DNA of 64,000 bases from Pontivivens ytuae. GTDB taxonomy: Bacteria; Pseudomonadota; Alphaproteobacteria; Rhodobacterales; Rhodobacteraceae. Position 1 is the first letter of the stretch, and each line of letters begins with the position of its first letter. The notes under the pieces were generated by a model. It made no database searches. It was not told where the DNA came from and worked only from the letters and a program-made list of their open reading frames with translations. The translations under genes and the position numbers were made by a program. Below, in pieces: positions 8,206 through 16,718 of this stretch. Where the stretch lies: contig NZ_CP064942.1 in NCBI RefSeq assembly GCF_015679265.1, positions 2,264,001 through 2,328,000 of the forward strand, given 5' to 3'.

Positions 8206-9303
8206 ATGGGATTTCGTTGCGGCATCGTCGGCCTGCCGAACGTGGGCAAGTCCACGCTGTTCAACGCGCTGACGCGCACCGCCGCTGCGCAGGCGGCGAA
8301 CTTTCCCTTCTGCACGATCGAGCCCAATGTGGGCGAGGTCAGCGTGCCGGATGCGCGGCTGGCGAAGCTCGCGGATCTCGCGCAATCCAAGCAAGTGATC
8401 CCGGCGCGGCTGACCTTCGTCGACATCGCAGGCCTGGTGAAGGGTGCGAGCAAGGGGGAGGGGCTCGGCAATCAGTTTCTCGCCAACATCCGTGAGACTG
8501 ATGCGATCGCCCACGTTCTCCGCTGCTTCGAGGATGACGACGTGACCCATGTGGACGGCCGCGTCGACCCGCTCGCCGATGCGGAGGTGATCGAGACCGA
8601 GCTGATGCTCGCCGATCTCGAAAGCATCGAGAAGCGGCTGGTGAACCTCCAGCGCAAGGTGCGCGGCGGTGACAAGGAGGCGAAAGAGCAGGAGCGACTG
8701 CTGATCGCCGCCAAGGAAGCCATCGAGGACGGCAAGCCCGCTCGCACCGTCGAAGTGGCCGAGGACGATGAGAAGGCATGGAAGATGCTGCAACTCCTCT
8801 CAGCCAAGCCGGTCCTCTATGTCTGCAATGTCGAGGAGGAGAACGCGGCCACGGGCAACGCGCATTCGGAGCGCGTCGCGCAGATGGCGGCGGAGCAGGG
8901 GGCGGCTTCCGTCGTGATCTCGGCCGCGATCGAGGAGGAGGTCGCGCAGCTCGAGGATGACGAACGTGACGAGTTCCTCTCCGAACTGGAGCTGGAGGAA
9001 GCGGGCCTGGACCGGCTCATCCGCGCGGGCTACGAGCTGCTGGACCTGCAGACCTACTTCACCGTTGGCCCGAAGGAGGCGCGCGCCTGGACGATTCGCA
9101 GGGGAACGAGGGCGCCGCAGGCCGCGGGAGTAATCCATGGTGATTTCGAGCGCGGCTTCATCCGGGCCGAGACCATCGCCTATGACGACTTCATCGCCGC
9201 GGGCTCCGAGCTGAAGGCGAAGGAGGCGGGCAAGATGCGCGCCGAGGGCAAGGGTTACACCGTGCTCGACGGCGACGTGCTGCACTTCCTCTTCAACACC
9301 TGA
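8206..9303 (+). CDS. ychF: Redox-regulated ribosome-associated P-loop ATPase YchF
   Basis: 365 residues, the normal YchF/OLA1 length (363-365). The P-loop is GLPNVGKSTLFN at about 9-20, G3 is DIAGLVKGAS, and the G4 position is NVEEE rather than NKxD, the change that gives this GTPase-fold protein its ATP preference. A coiled helical insert follows G3, and a C-terminal TGS-like domain contains LDLQTYFTVGPKEARAW. It binds ribosomes and the proteasome in eukaryotes and modulates stress responses in bacteria. The ATG at 8206 is preceded by GGAAGGAG. It is transcribed divergently from the lipocalin gene. Confidence 0.97.
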   Translation: MGFRCGIVGLPNVGKSTLFNALTRTAAAQAANFPFCTIEPNVGEVSVPDARLAKLADLAQSKQVIPARLTFVDIAGLVKGASKGEGLGNQFLANIRETDAIAHVLRCFEDDDVTHVDGRVDPLADAEVIETELMLADLESIEKRLVNLQRKVRGGDKEAKEQERLLIAAKEAIEDGKPARTVEVAEDDEKAWKMLQLLSAKPVLYVCNVEEENAATGNAHSERVAQMAAEQGAASVVISAAIEEEVAQLEDDERDEFLSELELEEAGLDRLIRAGYELLDLQTYFTVGPKEARAWTIRRGTRAPQAAGVIHGDFERGFIRAETIAYDDFIAAGSELKAKEAGKMRAEGKGYTVLDGDVLHFLFNT

Positions 9304-9392
9304 TTTTTTCGCGGCCGCTGTCGATCGGCGGCGGGCTCGCGCCTCATGAGGGCAGAGACGGGATCCCCGTCGCTGACATGAGGAGCGAGACG

Positions 9393-9770
9393 ATGCGGAT
9401 GCGATACCTGATGCTGACGGCCCTGAGCGTGGCGCTTGCCATGCCGGCGCTGGGCGAGGAATACACATTGCTGAGCTACGAGACCGAGGCGGATCTCGCC
9501 GCCCGGGCCGAGGGCGCGGCCCCCTCTCACTGGCAGGCCTATTCGGAGATGCTCGACACGCTGGGTCTGCTGCGGCGGAGCACAGAGCTCGACCCGCGTG
9601 CCTCGTGGCGGATCGGTGGAGTGGAGGCGGCCGATGGGGCGCCGTTGTATCTCGCAGGCTATGTCGTGATCGCGACGGAGGACCCGGCGGTGGCCGAGTC
9701 GCTGGCGGCGACGATGCCGGCGGCTCTGAGGGGCGGTGCGGTCGAGGTGCGGCGGACGTCGGCGCGCTGA
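9393..9770 (+). CDS. Exported YCII-like protein
   Basis: 125 residues. It starts with a clear signal peptide (MRMRYLML..ALAMPALGEE, cleavage near residue 20). The mature part is one alpha/beta unit resembling the YCII/DGPF fold: an opening beta strand EEYTLLSY, a helix with YSEMLDTLGLL, then DGAPLYLAGYVVIAT and a closing VEVRR, corresponding to the family DGPF..GYY.. and ..VEVRP. The ATG at 9393 was chosen because GAGGAG lies 8 nt upstream. YCII domains are usually cytoplasmic, so the signal peptide is unusual. It follows ychF by about 90 bp, with no obvious functional link. Confidence 0.7.
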   Translation: MRMRYLMLTALSVALAMPALGEEYTLLSYETEADLAARAEGAAPSHWQAYSEMLDTLGLLRRSTELDPRASWRIGGVEAADGAPLYLAGYVVIATEDPAVAESLAATMPAALRGGAVEVRRTSAR

Positions 9771-9828
9771 GATGCGGTTTCGCCGTCAGCCGAGGATGCT
9801 TGCGACAGGCGATAAAAGGGTGTCGCCC

Positions 9829-11217
9829 TCAGCGGTGCCGGGCGAAGAGCTGCAGGAAGCGGGTCTGCATCGGGGGCAGGGCCGGGGCGGCACCGGGCTT
9901 GGCCTCCTCCACCACGCGCAGGCCGAGCCAGATAGCGAGGAGGCCGAAGGCGACCCCGCCCGCCGCCTGCCCGATCAGCACGCCCGGCGCGCCGAGCCAC
10001 CACGCGCCGAGCGACACGAAGGGGATCGTACCGAGCGTATTGCGCCCCCAGTTGATCGTCGTGGAATAGAACGGGTGGCCGAGGTTGTTGAAGCTCGCAT
10101 TGCCCACGAAGATCCAGCCGTTGAAGGCCCAGGCCAGCGCCAATGGCCCGCAGAACAGAAAGATGAGCTCCCGGGTAATCCCCTCCGCATCGAAGAGGGC
10201 GGCGATCAGACCGCGCAGGAAGAAGAGCACGAGCGCCGCAAACAGGACGTAGACGCCCACGAAGATCAGGCCGTCGAGGAAGGCGCGGCGCACCCGCGGC
10301 TGATCTCCCGCCCCGGCGTTCTGGCCGATGATAGGGCCGATGGCGCCGGACAGGGCGAAGATCACGGCGAAGGCGAGCGGCGTGATCCGCCCGACGATGG
10401 CCATGCCGGCGACGGCATCCTCTCCGAAACGGGCCATCTCGCGCACGACCCAAGCTTGGCCCACCGGAGTTGCGATGTTGGTGAGCAGTGCCGGGAAGGC
10501 GAGGGCCGCGATGGGGCGGAAGTCGGCGATCATCGGGCCGATCTCAGGCCGGGGTAGCCCGCCATATTGGGTGAAGATCGGGCGCAGCGCGATCGCCGCC
10601 ATCGCCGTCCGTGCGAAGACGGAGGCGAGGGCGGCGCCCTGCAGCTCCATTCCCATTGCAAAGATGAAGATCGGATCGAGCACCGCGTTCACGGCGGCTC
10701 CACCGATGGTCGACCACATGGCCGGTTGTGCGGCGCCATGCGCCCGCAGGATCGCGCCGCCCGCCATGGCGACCACGAGGATCGGCAGCGACGGCACGAT
10801 GATGGCGAGGTAGTCGACGGCAAGCTCGGCCACCTCGCCCTGCGCACCGAGCAGAGCTACGAGCGCCCCGAGGTTCAACCACACGATGAGGGCCAATATC
10901 GCCGAGATCACCACGCCGAAGGTCACGGCGTGGGAGGCGACGCAGCGCGCGTGATCGAGATCTCCCCGCCCGATGGCGCGGGCCGCCAGCGCTCCGGTCG
11001 CGATGGCGAAGGCGATGGAGATCGAGGTTGTGAAGAACAGGATCGAGCCCGCATAGCCGATCGCCGCGGCCAGTGCCGCATTGCCCAGCATCGAGATGAA
11101 GAGCATGTCGATGAAGTCGACGAGGAACACCGCCATCAGGCCGAGCGATGCGGTGAAGCTCATTACGGAGACATGGCGCATGAGGTTCCCGGAGAGGAAC
11201 CTCGCCTTCTCAGCCAC
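9829..11217 (-). CDS. MATE family efflux transporter
   Basis: 462 residues with about 12 hydrophobic segments in two similar halves, as expected for MatE/NorM multidrug and toxin extrusion proteins driven by Na+ or H+. The N-terminal half contains LVDFIDMLFISMLGNAALAA (helix 1-2), typical of the family; the second half contains FALSGAIGPIIGQNAGAG, matching the conserved GxxxGQNxGA motif. The GTG at 11217 is taken as start since it overlaps the MFS stop by 8 nt and the upstream extension lies inside the MFS gene. The substrate is not predictable. Confidence 0.92.
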   Translation of the reverse strand: MAEKARFLSGNLMRHVSVMSFTASLGLMAVFLVDFIDMLFISMLGNAALAAAIGYAGSILFFTTSISIAFAIATGALAARAIGRGDLDHARCVASHAVTFGVVISAILALIVWLNLGALVALLGAQGEVAELAVDYLAIIVPSLPILVVAMAGGAILRAHGAAQPAMWSTIGGAAVNAVLDPIFIFAMGMELQGAALASVFARTAMAAIALRPIFTQYGGLPRPEIGPMIADFRPIAALAFPALLTNIATPVGQAWVVREMARFGEDAVAGMAIVGRITPLAFAVIFALSGAIGPIIGQNAGAGDQPRVRRAFLDGLIFVGVYVLFAALVLFFLRGLIAALFDAEGITRELIFLFCGPLALAWAFNGWIFVGNASFNNLGHPFYSTTINWGRNTLGTIPFVSLGAWWLGAPGVLIGQAAGGVAFGLLAIWLGLRVVEEAKPGAAPALPPMQTRFLQLFARHR

Positions 11218-12346
11218 GGGCCAGCCGCTCCGACCCCAAGAGGTGGACGAGGGCGAGCACCGCCACCAGAGCACCGCCGATGCCGAGCGCATCGAGACCC
11301 TGCAGCGTGATGATGTGCCCCCCGATCGTCGAGCCGAGGGCCGCGCCGATGTAGATCGCCGCCGCGTTGAGCGCGAGGGCTACGGTCGCCCGCTCCGGAT
11401 TGGCACGGACGACGCGGATCTGCTGCCCGGCCACGAAGGACCAGCCGAAGATCGCCCAGAGCAGCATCAGTGCGAAGAGCGCCATGGCGTCCATCGGCAG
11501 GAGCGCAAAGCCGGGCATCAGCACCGCCTGCGCGATGCAAAGCATGGTGAGCGTCGGCACAGGCCCCGCCCGGTCCGCGAGCCAACCGCCGAGGAAGTTG
11601 CCCGCGACCGCGCCCGCCCCGAACAGGGCGAAGATGCTGGTGACGCCGTCGCGGCTGTAGCCCATCCGGCTTTCCAGCAAGAGGCCGAGATAGGTGTAGA
11701 CGACGTAGATGCCCGCGAGGAACGTCGCGGTGAATAGGATCACCATCAGCGCCCGCCAGTCCCGCAGCACGCCCGCCAGCGTCGAGAAGTTCGACGCCTG
11801 GAACGGCAGGTCCCGCGGAACGTAGCGGATGATGCCGAGCAGGCAGATCGCCGACAGGATCGCGACGACCCAGAACGACGTCTCCCACCCGAACTGGTAG
11901 CCGATCCAGGTGCCCGCCGGCACGCCGAGCACCTGCGCGAAGGTGAGACCGGCAAAGACCGTGGCGAGGGCTTTCCCCTCCTTCCCGCGGGCGCTGATGC
12001 TGGCGGCGACGCCAGCGGTGATCGGGGTGAAGAGGCCCGCGCCGAAGGCGGACATCGCCCGGGCCGCCAGCAGGATCTCGGCCGACGGAGCCATGGCGAT
12101 GACGGCGGCGGACACGCCAAAGATGCCCAAACCTGTTATCATCACGGTCCGGCGTGCGAGGTGGCCGGTCAGCGCGACGAGCAGCGGCGAGCCGATCGCG
12201 TAGCTGACCGCGTAGATCGTGAGGATCAGTCCCGCGGTCCCGTCGTCGAGCGAAAAAGCGTCGGAAAGTGGTCCGATGAGGCCGATTGCGACGAATACGC
12301 CCATGCCGATGGCGAAGTTGCCGAGGGACAATATGGGAATCAGCAT
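11210..12346 (-). CDS. MFS transporter (AraJ-type, DHA1-like)
   Basis: 378 residues with about 12 membrane segments. The motif A position between helices 2 and 3 reads GHLARRTVMITG, and helix 5 contains GVPAGTWIGYQFGWETSFW, a sequence typical of arabinose-efflux/chloramphenicol-type drug:H+ antiporters. First gene of a two-gene unit with the MATE transporter, overlapping it by 8 nt. An inverted repeat 22 bp upstream of the ATG could be its operator, suggesting inducible efflux. Substrate unknown. Confidence 0.9.
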   Translation of the reverse strand: MLIPILSLGNFAIGMGVFVAIGLIGPLSDAFSLDDGTAGLILTIYAVSYAIGSPLLVALTGHLARRTVMITGLGIFGVSAAVIAMAPSAEILLAARAMSAFGAGLFTPITAGVAASISARGKEGKALATVFAGLTFAQVLGVPAGTWIGYQFGWETSFWVVAILSAICLLGIIRYVPRDLPFQASNFSTLAGVLRDWRALMVILFTATFLAGIYVVYTYLGLLLESRMGYSRDGVTSIFALFGAGAVAGNFLGGWLADRAGPVPTLTMLCIAQAVLMPGFALLPMDAMALFALMLLWAIFGWSFVAGQQIRVVRANPERATVALALNAAAIYIGAALGSTIGGHIITLQGLDALGIGGALVAVLALVHLLGSERLARG

Positions 12347-12367
12347 GAGAACTCGCTCTGTGGTTGT

Positions 12368-12389
12368 CGCAACTGAACCTATGGTTGCG
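12368..12389. promoter_or_regulatory. Operator-like inverted repeat at the MFS/MATE promoter
   Basis: CGCAAC and GTTGCG form perfect 6-bp arms separated by 10 bp, 22 bp upstream of the MFS ATG. Smaller dyads GTTG-tcg-CAAC (12363-12373) and AACC-tat-GGTT (12376-12386) overlap it. This is the pattern of a dimeric repressor site (MarR, ArsR or TetR type). No regulator gene is adjacent. Confidence 0.45.
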
Positions 12390-12559
12390 GCCGCGTCAAC
12401 GGAGTTGCAGTAGATGCTTTCGTAGTGTGCGTACGGTTAATCAGGAAGTCCGAAATTAGGATCAATTAAAGGAATTTATGTCGCATTTCCGGAGCTTACG
12501 TTACCGTTCATTGATTCCATGCATATGACCTTCAGGAATTTTTAATTGGGACTTTTCTC
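12390..12559. other. AT-rich divergent intergenic region, MFS / bphO
   Basis: The stretch between the MFS operator and the GTG of the heme oxygenase is much richer in A+T than its surroundings, for example around 12440-12480 and 12530-12560. It must hold the bphO-bphP promoter. I see no gene, no clean sigma-70 pair at 17-bp spacing and no EcfG-type promoter here. A PpsR-like TGT-N12-ACA site was looked for and not found. Confidence 0.5.
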
Positions 12560-13105
12560 GTGATATTACAGACGCTCCGAACGTTGCTGAAGCACCATAC
12601 CGCATCAACTCACGATCGCGTGGACGGAGCAGTGAGCGCGCTCGATTTGACGAGCCGGAGCGGATATCGCGCGTTTCTGCGCGCACAGGCGGGGGCGCTC
12701 GACGCGATTGCGCCGACCTGCGCGCGCCTTACGGAGCTCCCGTCGCTTTCGCGGCTGCGTCCGCTTCTCACGCTCGACATGGCGACGATCGGGGCGGCGC
12801 CTGCCCCACGGCTCGATGCGCCCGTGGGCCTGCATCCCATGGGGGCCTACTACGTGGTGGCCGGTTCGCGGCTCGGCGCACAGGTGCTGGCGCGTCGCGT
12901 GGCGGAGTCCGGGGACAAGACCGTGCGCGCGGCGACCCGCTATCTTGCGGACCGTCGCGCACTCGACGCATGGCGCGCCTGGCTTGCCGCGTCCGAAGCC
13001 GTGACCGAAAATGCCGACGCGATCGTAGAAGGGGCCGAGGCGACCTTCGCGCTCTATGAGCGGGCCTTGGCCGCCGTGCTGGAGGAGGTGCCGGAACATG
13101 CCTGA
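12560..13105 (+). CDS. bphO: Biliverdin-producing heme oxygenase (BphO)
   Basis: 181 residues. Opens heme with O2 to biliverdin IX-alpha, the chromophore of the phytochrome encoded next. The N-terminal helix LRTLLKHHTASTHDRVDGAV carries the probable proximal heme ligand His18 in the family pattern HxxxD/E. The distal helix region is seen as PMGAYYVVAGSRLGAQVLARR at about 94-114, where BphO proteins have a conserved G-x-xYV-x-EGSxLGG-like stretch. The GTG start at 12560 has only a weak ribosome-binding site. Its stop overlaps the bphP start by 8 nt, the standard bphO-bphP coupling. Confidence 0.88.
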   Translation: MILQTLRTLLKHHTASTHDRVDGAVSALDLTSRSGYRAFLRAQAGALDAIAPTCARLTELPSLSRLRPLLTLDMATIGAAPAPRLDAPVGLHPMGAYYVVAGSRLGAQVLARRVAESGDKTVRAATRYLADRRALDAWRAWLAASEAVTENADAIVEGAEATFALYERALAAVLEEVPEHA

Positions 13106-15674
13106 TCCTCAGCCCAAGATGGAGCCGTTCGGCGAGGTCGACCTGACCAGTTGCGACCGCGAGCAGATCCACATCCCCGGCCGCATCCAGCCCTTCGGCT
13201 GCCTCATCGCGCTCGACCCCGACTGGATCGTCAGCCACGTCTCCGAGAATGCGGCGGAGGTGCTCGGCCTGCCCTCGGTCGATGAGCTGATCGGACGGCC
13301 GCTTCGCCAGTTCGCCCGCTCCGACGCGATCCACGACCTGCGCGGCCGGATGCAGACCATCGCGACGCCGGACATGACCGAGCGCCTGTACGGCGTTGAG
13401 TTGACCGAGGGTGGGGAGACGTTCGACATCGGCATGCACATGGCCGGCCGCACCATCATTCTGGAGCTCGAGCCGCACGACCAGCGGCGCTACCTCGACC
13501 AGGCGGGGCTCGTTCGCTCCATGGTCGAACGGCTGAAGCGCTGCGAGGACACCCACACGCTCTGCGAGCAGGCGGGGCGGCAGATGCGGGCGCTGACCGG
13601 CTTTGACCGCGTCATGGTCTACCGGTTCGCCGCCGACGACAGCGGCGAGGTCATCAGCGAGTCGCGCCGCCAGGATCTGGAGCCCTATCTCGGCCTCCGC
13701 TACCCGGCCTCCGACATCCCGAAGCAGGCGCGCGCGCTCTATACCCGCTCGCTGCTGCGGATCATCGCGGATGTGAAGGGGGAGACGATCCCGGTCCGCG
13801 CGACGGCGGAGGCTGCGGCCGAGCCCCTCGACATGTCGCTGTCGGGCCTGCGCGCGGTATCGCCGATCCATCTGGAGTACCTGAGCAACATGGGGGTCGG
13901 CGCGTCCATGTCGGTGTCGATCCTGCGCAACGGGCGGCTCTGGGGCCTGTTTGCCTGCCATCACATGACCGCGAAGACGCTGTCCTACGACGTGCGCAGC
14001 GCGGCCGAGATGTTCGGGCAGGTCTTCTCGCTGCTCCTCGAACAGACGGAGAGCCGGGCCGAGCGGGACGAGGCGGCGCGCGTCCGCATCCTGCATGACC
14101 AGATCATGGGCGAGTTCATGGACGCCTCCGACATCGCGGGGCAGTTCGAGCGGATCTCGGAGGCGGTTCGCACCTTGCTGCCCTTTGACGGGGCGGCGTG
14201 CCGGATCGACGGGACATTTGCCAGCTATGGCAACGGACTGGCGCAGGAGGAGTTCGATGCGCTCGCCGATTTCCTCGACGAACAGCCGCAGCGCAGGTCC
14301 TTTGTGGCGGACAGCCTGGCGGAGGCCTATCCGGACGGTGCTGCCTATGTGGACCGCGTGGCTGGCGCCATCGCCCTGCCCGTGCGGCGCAGCCCCAACG
14401 ACTACGTCGTTTTCTTCCGCAAGGAGGAGGCGCAGAGCGTGCGCTGGGCCGGCAACCCCGAAAAACCGGTCGAGGTCGGCCCCAACGGCACCCGTCTGAT
14501 GCCGCGGGAAAGCTTCGCCGCCTGGACCGAGGAGGTGCGCGGCCGCTGCTCTCCCTGGACCGAGAGTGAGCAGCGCATCGCCGACACGCTGCGCGAAACG
14601 ATCGTGGAGACGATCCTTCGGATCTCCGACGCGTCGCGCGAGGTGCAGGAGCGGTTGCAGGAGCGGCAGGACCTGCTGATCGGCGAGCTCAACCACCGGG
14701 TGCGCAACATCCTCAACCTCATCAGCGGCCTCGTCTCGCAGAGCGCGGATGGCGAGCGCGACGTCTCTGAATTCACCGCGGTGCTCGGCGGGCGGATCCA
14801 TGCGCTGGCCCGCGCCCACGATCAGGTCAACCGCAAGAGCTGGGAGCCGGCCTCGCTGCGCAAGCTTCTGCAGGCGGAGGCCGAGGCATTCTCGACCGAC
14901 GCGTTCGACCGGATCATCATCAGCGGCACGGATGCAAAGCTCGAGGCCGATGCCTATTCCACCATGGCGCTGGTGCTGCATGAGCTGGTCACGAACGCTA
15001 CGAAGTACGGTGCGCTGTCGAGCCGGAACGGCCGTGTGCTGATCTCGATCAAGCAGGGCGAGGAGGGCGGCATCGACCTTGAGTGGGTCGAAATCGGCGG
15101 CCCTGCGGTGGCCGAGCCCCTGCGCCGCGGCTTCGGCAGCACCGTGATCGAACGCGCGGTGGTGCACGAGTTGCGCGGCACGGCCGAACTGCTCTTCGAC
15201 CCGGGCGGCGTGCAGGTCCGGCTCCACGTGCCCGAAAGGCACCTCGCCACCGTCGAGGTGAGCGAGGAGGAGGCGGCGCCGACGCCGGTCGCGCCGCAGG
15301 CTCCGGTGCGGGAGATGCGCCTGTCGGGCAAGGCCCTCGTGCTGGAAGACAACATGATCATCGCCCTCGACGCGGAGGAGCTGCTCTACGAACTCGGGGT
15401 CGAAGACGTGCGCATCGTCGCCACCAACGAGGAGGCGGCTGCGATGATCAAGGCCGAGAGCTTCGATTTCGCGGTGCTCGACTTCAACTTGGGCGACCAG
15501 ACCAGCGTGCCGACGGCGAACCTGCTGCGCGGACGGAACACGCCGGTGATCTTCGCTACCGGCTATGGCGACATGCCCGACCTCGTGAAGCAGGTGGAGG
15601 GCGCGCCGATCATCCAGAAGCCCTATGACGCGCATGAGCTCGCCCGCGCGCTGCAGGAGGTGGTGTTCGGCTGA
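13098..15674 (+). CDS. bphP: Bacteriophytochrome HWE-type hybrid histidine kinase with C-terminal receiver
   Basis: 858 residues. Order: PAS domain with the biliverdin-attachment Cys19 in SCDREQIHIPGRIQPFG; GAF domain with DRVMVYRF and the PASDIP signature near residue 205; PHY domain (about 320-520); HWE/HisKA_2 kinase with the phospho-accepting His533 in ELNHRVRNIL, the N-box LHELVTNATKYGAL and the WVE element in IDLEWVE; and a receiver domain from about 748 with acceptor Asp795 in AVLDFNLGD. It senses red and far-red light. The start at 13098 has GGAGGAGG upstream and overlaps bphO. The fused receiver without an output domain suggests a phosphate sink, feedback or phosphotransfer to another regulator. 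No photosynthesis genes flank it. Confidence 0.95.
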   Translation: MPDPQPKMEPFGEVDLTSCDREQIHIPGRIQPFGCLIALDPDWIVSHVSENAAEVLGLPSVDELIGRPLRQFARSDAIHDLRGRMQTIATPDMTERLYGVELTEGGETFDIGMHMAGRTIILELEPHDQRRYLDQAGLVRSMVERLKRCEDTHTLCEQAGRQMRALTGFDRVMVYRFAADDSGEVISESRRQDLEPYLGLRYPASDIPKQARALYTRSLLRIIADVKGETIPVRATAEAAAEPLDMSLSGLRAVSPIHLEYLSNMGVGASMSVSILRNGRLWGLFACHHMTAKTLSYDVRSAAEMFGQVFSLLLEQTESRAERDEAARVRILHDQIMGEFMDASDIAGQFERISEAVRTLLPFDGAACRIDGTFASYGNGLAQEEFDALADFLDEQPQRRSFVADSLAEAYPDGAAYVDRVAGAIALPVRRSPNDYVVFFRKEEAQSVRWAGNPEKPVEVGPNGTRLMPRESFAAWTEEVRGRCSPWTESEQRIADTLRETIVETILRISDASREVQERLQERQDLLIGELNHRVRNILNLISGLVSQSADGERDVSEFTAVLGGRIHALARAHDQVNRKSWEPASLRKLLQAEAEAFSTDAFDRIIISGTDAKLEADAYSTMALVLHELVTNATKYGALSSRNGRVLISIKQGEEGGIDLEWVEIGGPAVAEPLRRGFGSTVIERAVVHELRGTAELLFDPGGVQVRLHVPERHLATVEVSEEEAAPTPVAPQAPVREMRLSGKALVLEDNMIIALDAEELLYELGVEDVRIVATNEEAAAMIKAESFDFAVLDFNLGDQTSVPTANLLRGRNTPVIFATGYGDMPDLVKQVEGAPIIQKPYDAHELARALQEVVFG

Positions 15675-15677
15675 GCC

Positions 15678-16124
15678 TCAGCCGGTCTTCACGTGCCAGG
15701 CGACGGTCATCTCGTTGACCGTCGTGCCGTCCTCGTCCGTCACGGTGACGTGCACGTCGAACTTCACGCGGCCCTCGGCCTTGAGCGTGGCAAGCGCCTC
15801 GCTGCCCGGGATCGATGTCTTCGCCGTCGCGGTCAGCGCGCCCTTGGCGATGGCGAGGTAGGTGATCTTCGCATCCGCCGCGACGGGCCGCGCCTCCAGG
15901 ATCACGGGGGCCAGTGCACCGGCCATGGCCGCCCCACTTGCCGTCTCCCCCAGGGTGAAGACGGCGCCGGCGTGCGGCGTTCCGATATGGTTCTGCGTCT
16001 CCTTCGAAGACGGCAGAACGGCGGTGGCGGTGCCGTCCGCGATCTCCGTGATCTCGACGCCGGTATGGCGCGCGAAGGGGATGGTCTGGCCCATATGGGC
16101 GCGGATCATCTCGTAAGGGTTCAT
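15678..16124 (-). CDS. PaaI-like hotdog-fold thioesterase family protein
   Basis: 148 residues, single hotdog domain. The typical segment QNHIGTPHAGAVFTLGETASGAAM (about 43-66) includes the HAGA..ET element in which PaaI/DUF4442 members place catalytic or substrate-contacting residues. The ATG at 16124 is preceded by GGGAGG at 5 nt; longer reading frames upstream lack support. It is convergent with bphP, with a gap of only 3 nt. Likely hydrolyses an acyl-CoA thioester; the acyl group is unknown. Confidence 0.8.
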   Translation of the reverse strand: MNPYEMIRAHMGQTIPFARHTGVEITEIADGTATAVLPSSKETQNHIGTPHAGAVFTLGETASGAAMAGALAPVILEARPVAADAKITYLAIAKGALTATAKTSIPGSEALATLKAEGRVKFDVHVTVTDEDGTTVNEMTVAWHVKTG

Positions 16125-16275
16125 GCGATCCTCCCGTTTTGCCGCGAAGCGTGGCGGGCGCCGGGCATGCGCGCAAGCGTCACGCCGGGTCACCGGACCT
16201 TACGTAAGGATAAGGTTGCCCAAGCCGCCGCCGCCCCGGCAGACTTGAGAAAAAAGCGGGGAGGAGGGTGCCGCC

Positions 16276-16716
16276 ATGCCCCTCGACATTCTGATCGCGC
16301 TCGTGGTGCTCGGCATCGCCGGGATCGTGGCGCTCGTCCATTTCACGGGCGGCTCCGCCCGGCGCAGCTTCGCCGATGGCGGCGAGGTGCACGATGCGTG
16401 GCTGGAGGACTGGCCGCAGGACCCGCCGCGTGGCGTGGACCTGTCCTCGGACGGACGCGCGGCGATCGTGGAGCTTGCGAAGGGTGAGACCGGTCTGATC
16501 TGGGTCTTCGGCGCCGATACCGTCTCCATCCGCCTGGCCGCGGGCGATATCCACGACATCCGCCTGCATCCCGGCGGCCTGTCGATCCGTCTGAACCGGT
16601 TCGAGACGCCGAGCCTGACCGTCACGCTCGACGCCGCCTCGGTTGCCCTCTGGACCGTCCGCCTCGCCCGGTTCGCCGAGGTTCGGCCCGACACGCTTGC
16701 CCCCGAAGGAGCCTGA
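16276..16716 (+). CDS. Conserved membrane-anchored protein of unknown function
   Basis: 146 residues. One N-terminal membrane segment (LIALVVLGIAGIVALVHF, residues 6-23), then a soluble part of about 120 residues rich in beta strands with the regular pattern GADTVSIRLAAGDIHDIRLH. I do not recognise a family. The topology suggests a cytoplasmic C-terminal domain held at the membrane, because Arg29 and Arg30 follow the helix. It is first of a four-gene plus-strand operon with the hydroxylase (2-nt gap), tlyA and a hydrolase. The 150 bp upstream (16125-16275) contain its likely promoter. Confidence 0.75.
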   Translation: MPLDILIALVVLGIAGIVALVHFTGGSARRSFADGGEVHDAWLEDWPQDPPRGVDLSSDGRAAIVELAKGETGLIWVFGADTVSIRLAAGDIHDIRLHPGGLSIRLNRFETPSLTVTLDAASVALWTVRLARFAEVRPDTLAPEGA

Positions 16717-16718
16717 TC

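Noticed and set aside
12768..15635. 955-residue minus-strand frame opposite bphP
   Set aside because: Antisense of a well-supported phytochrome gene; His/Arg/Asp/Leu-rich with no motifs.
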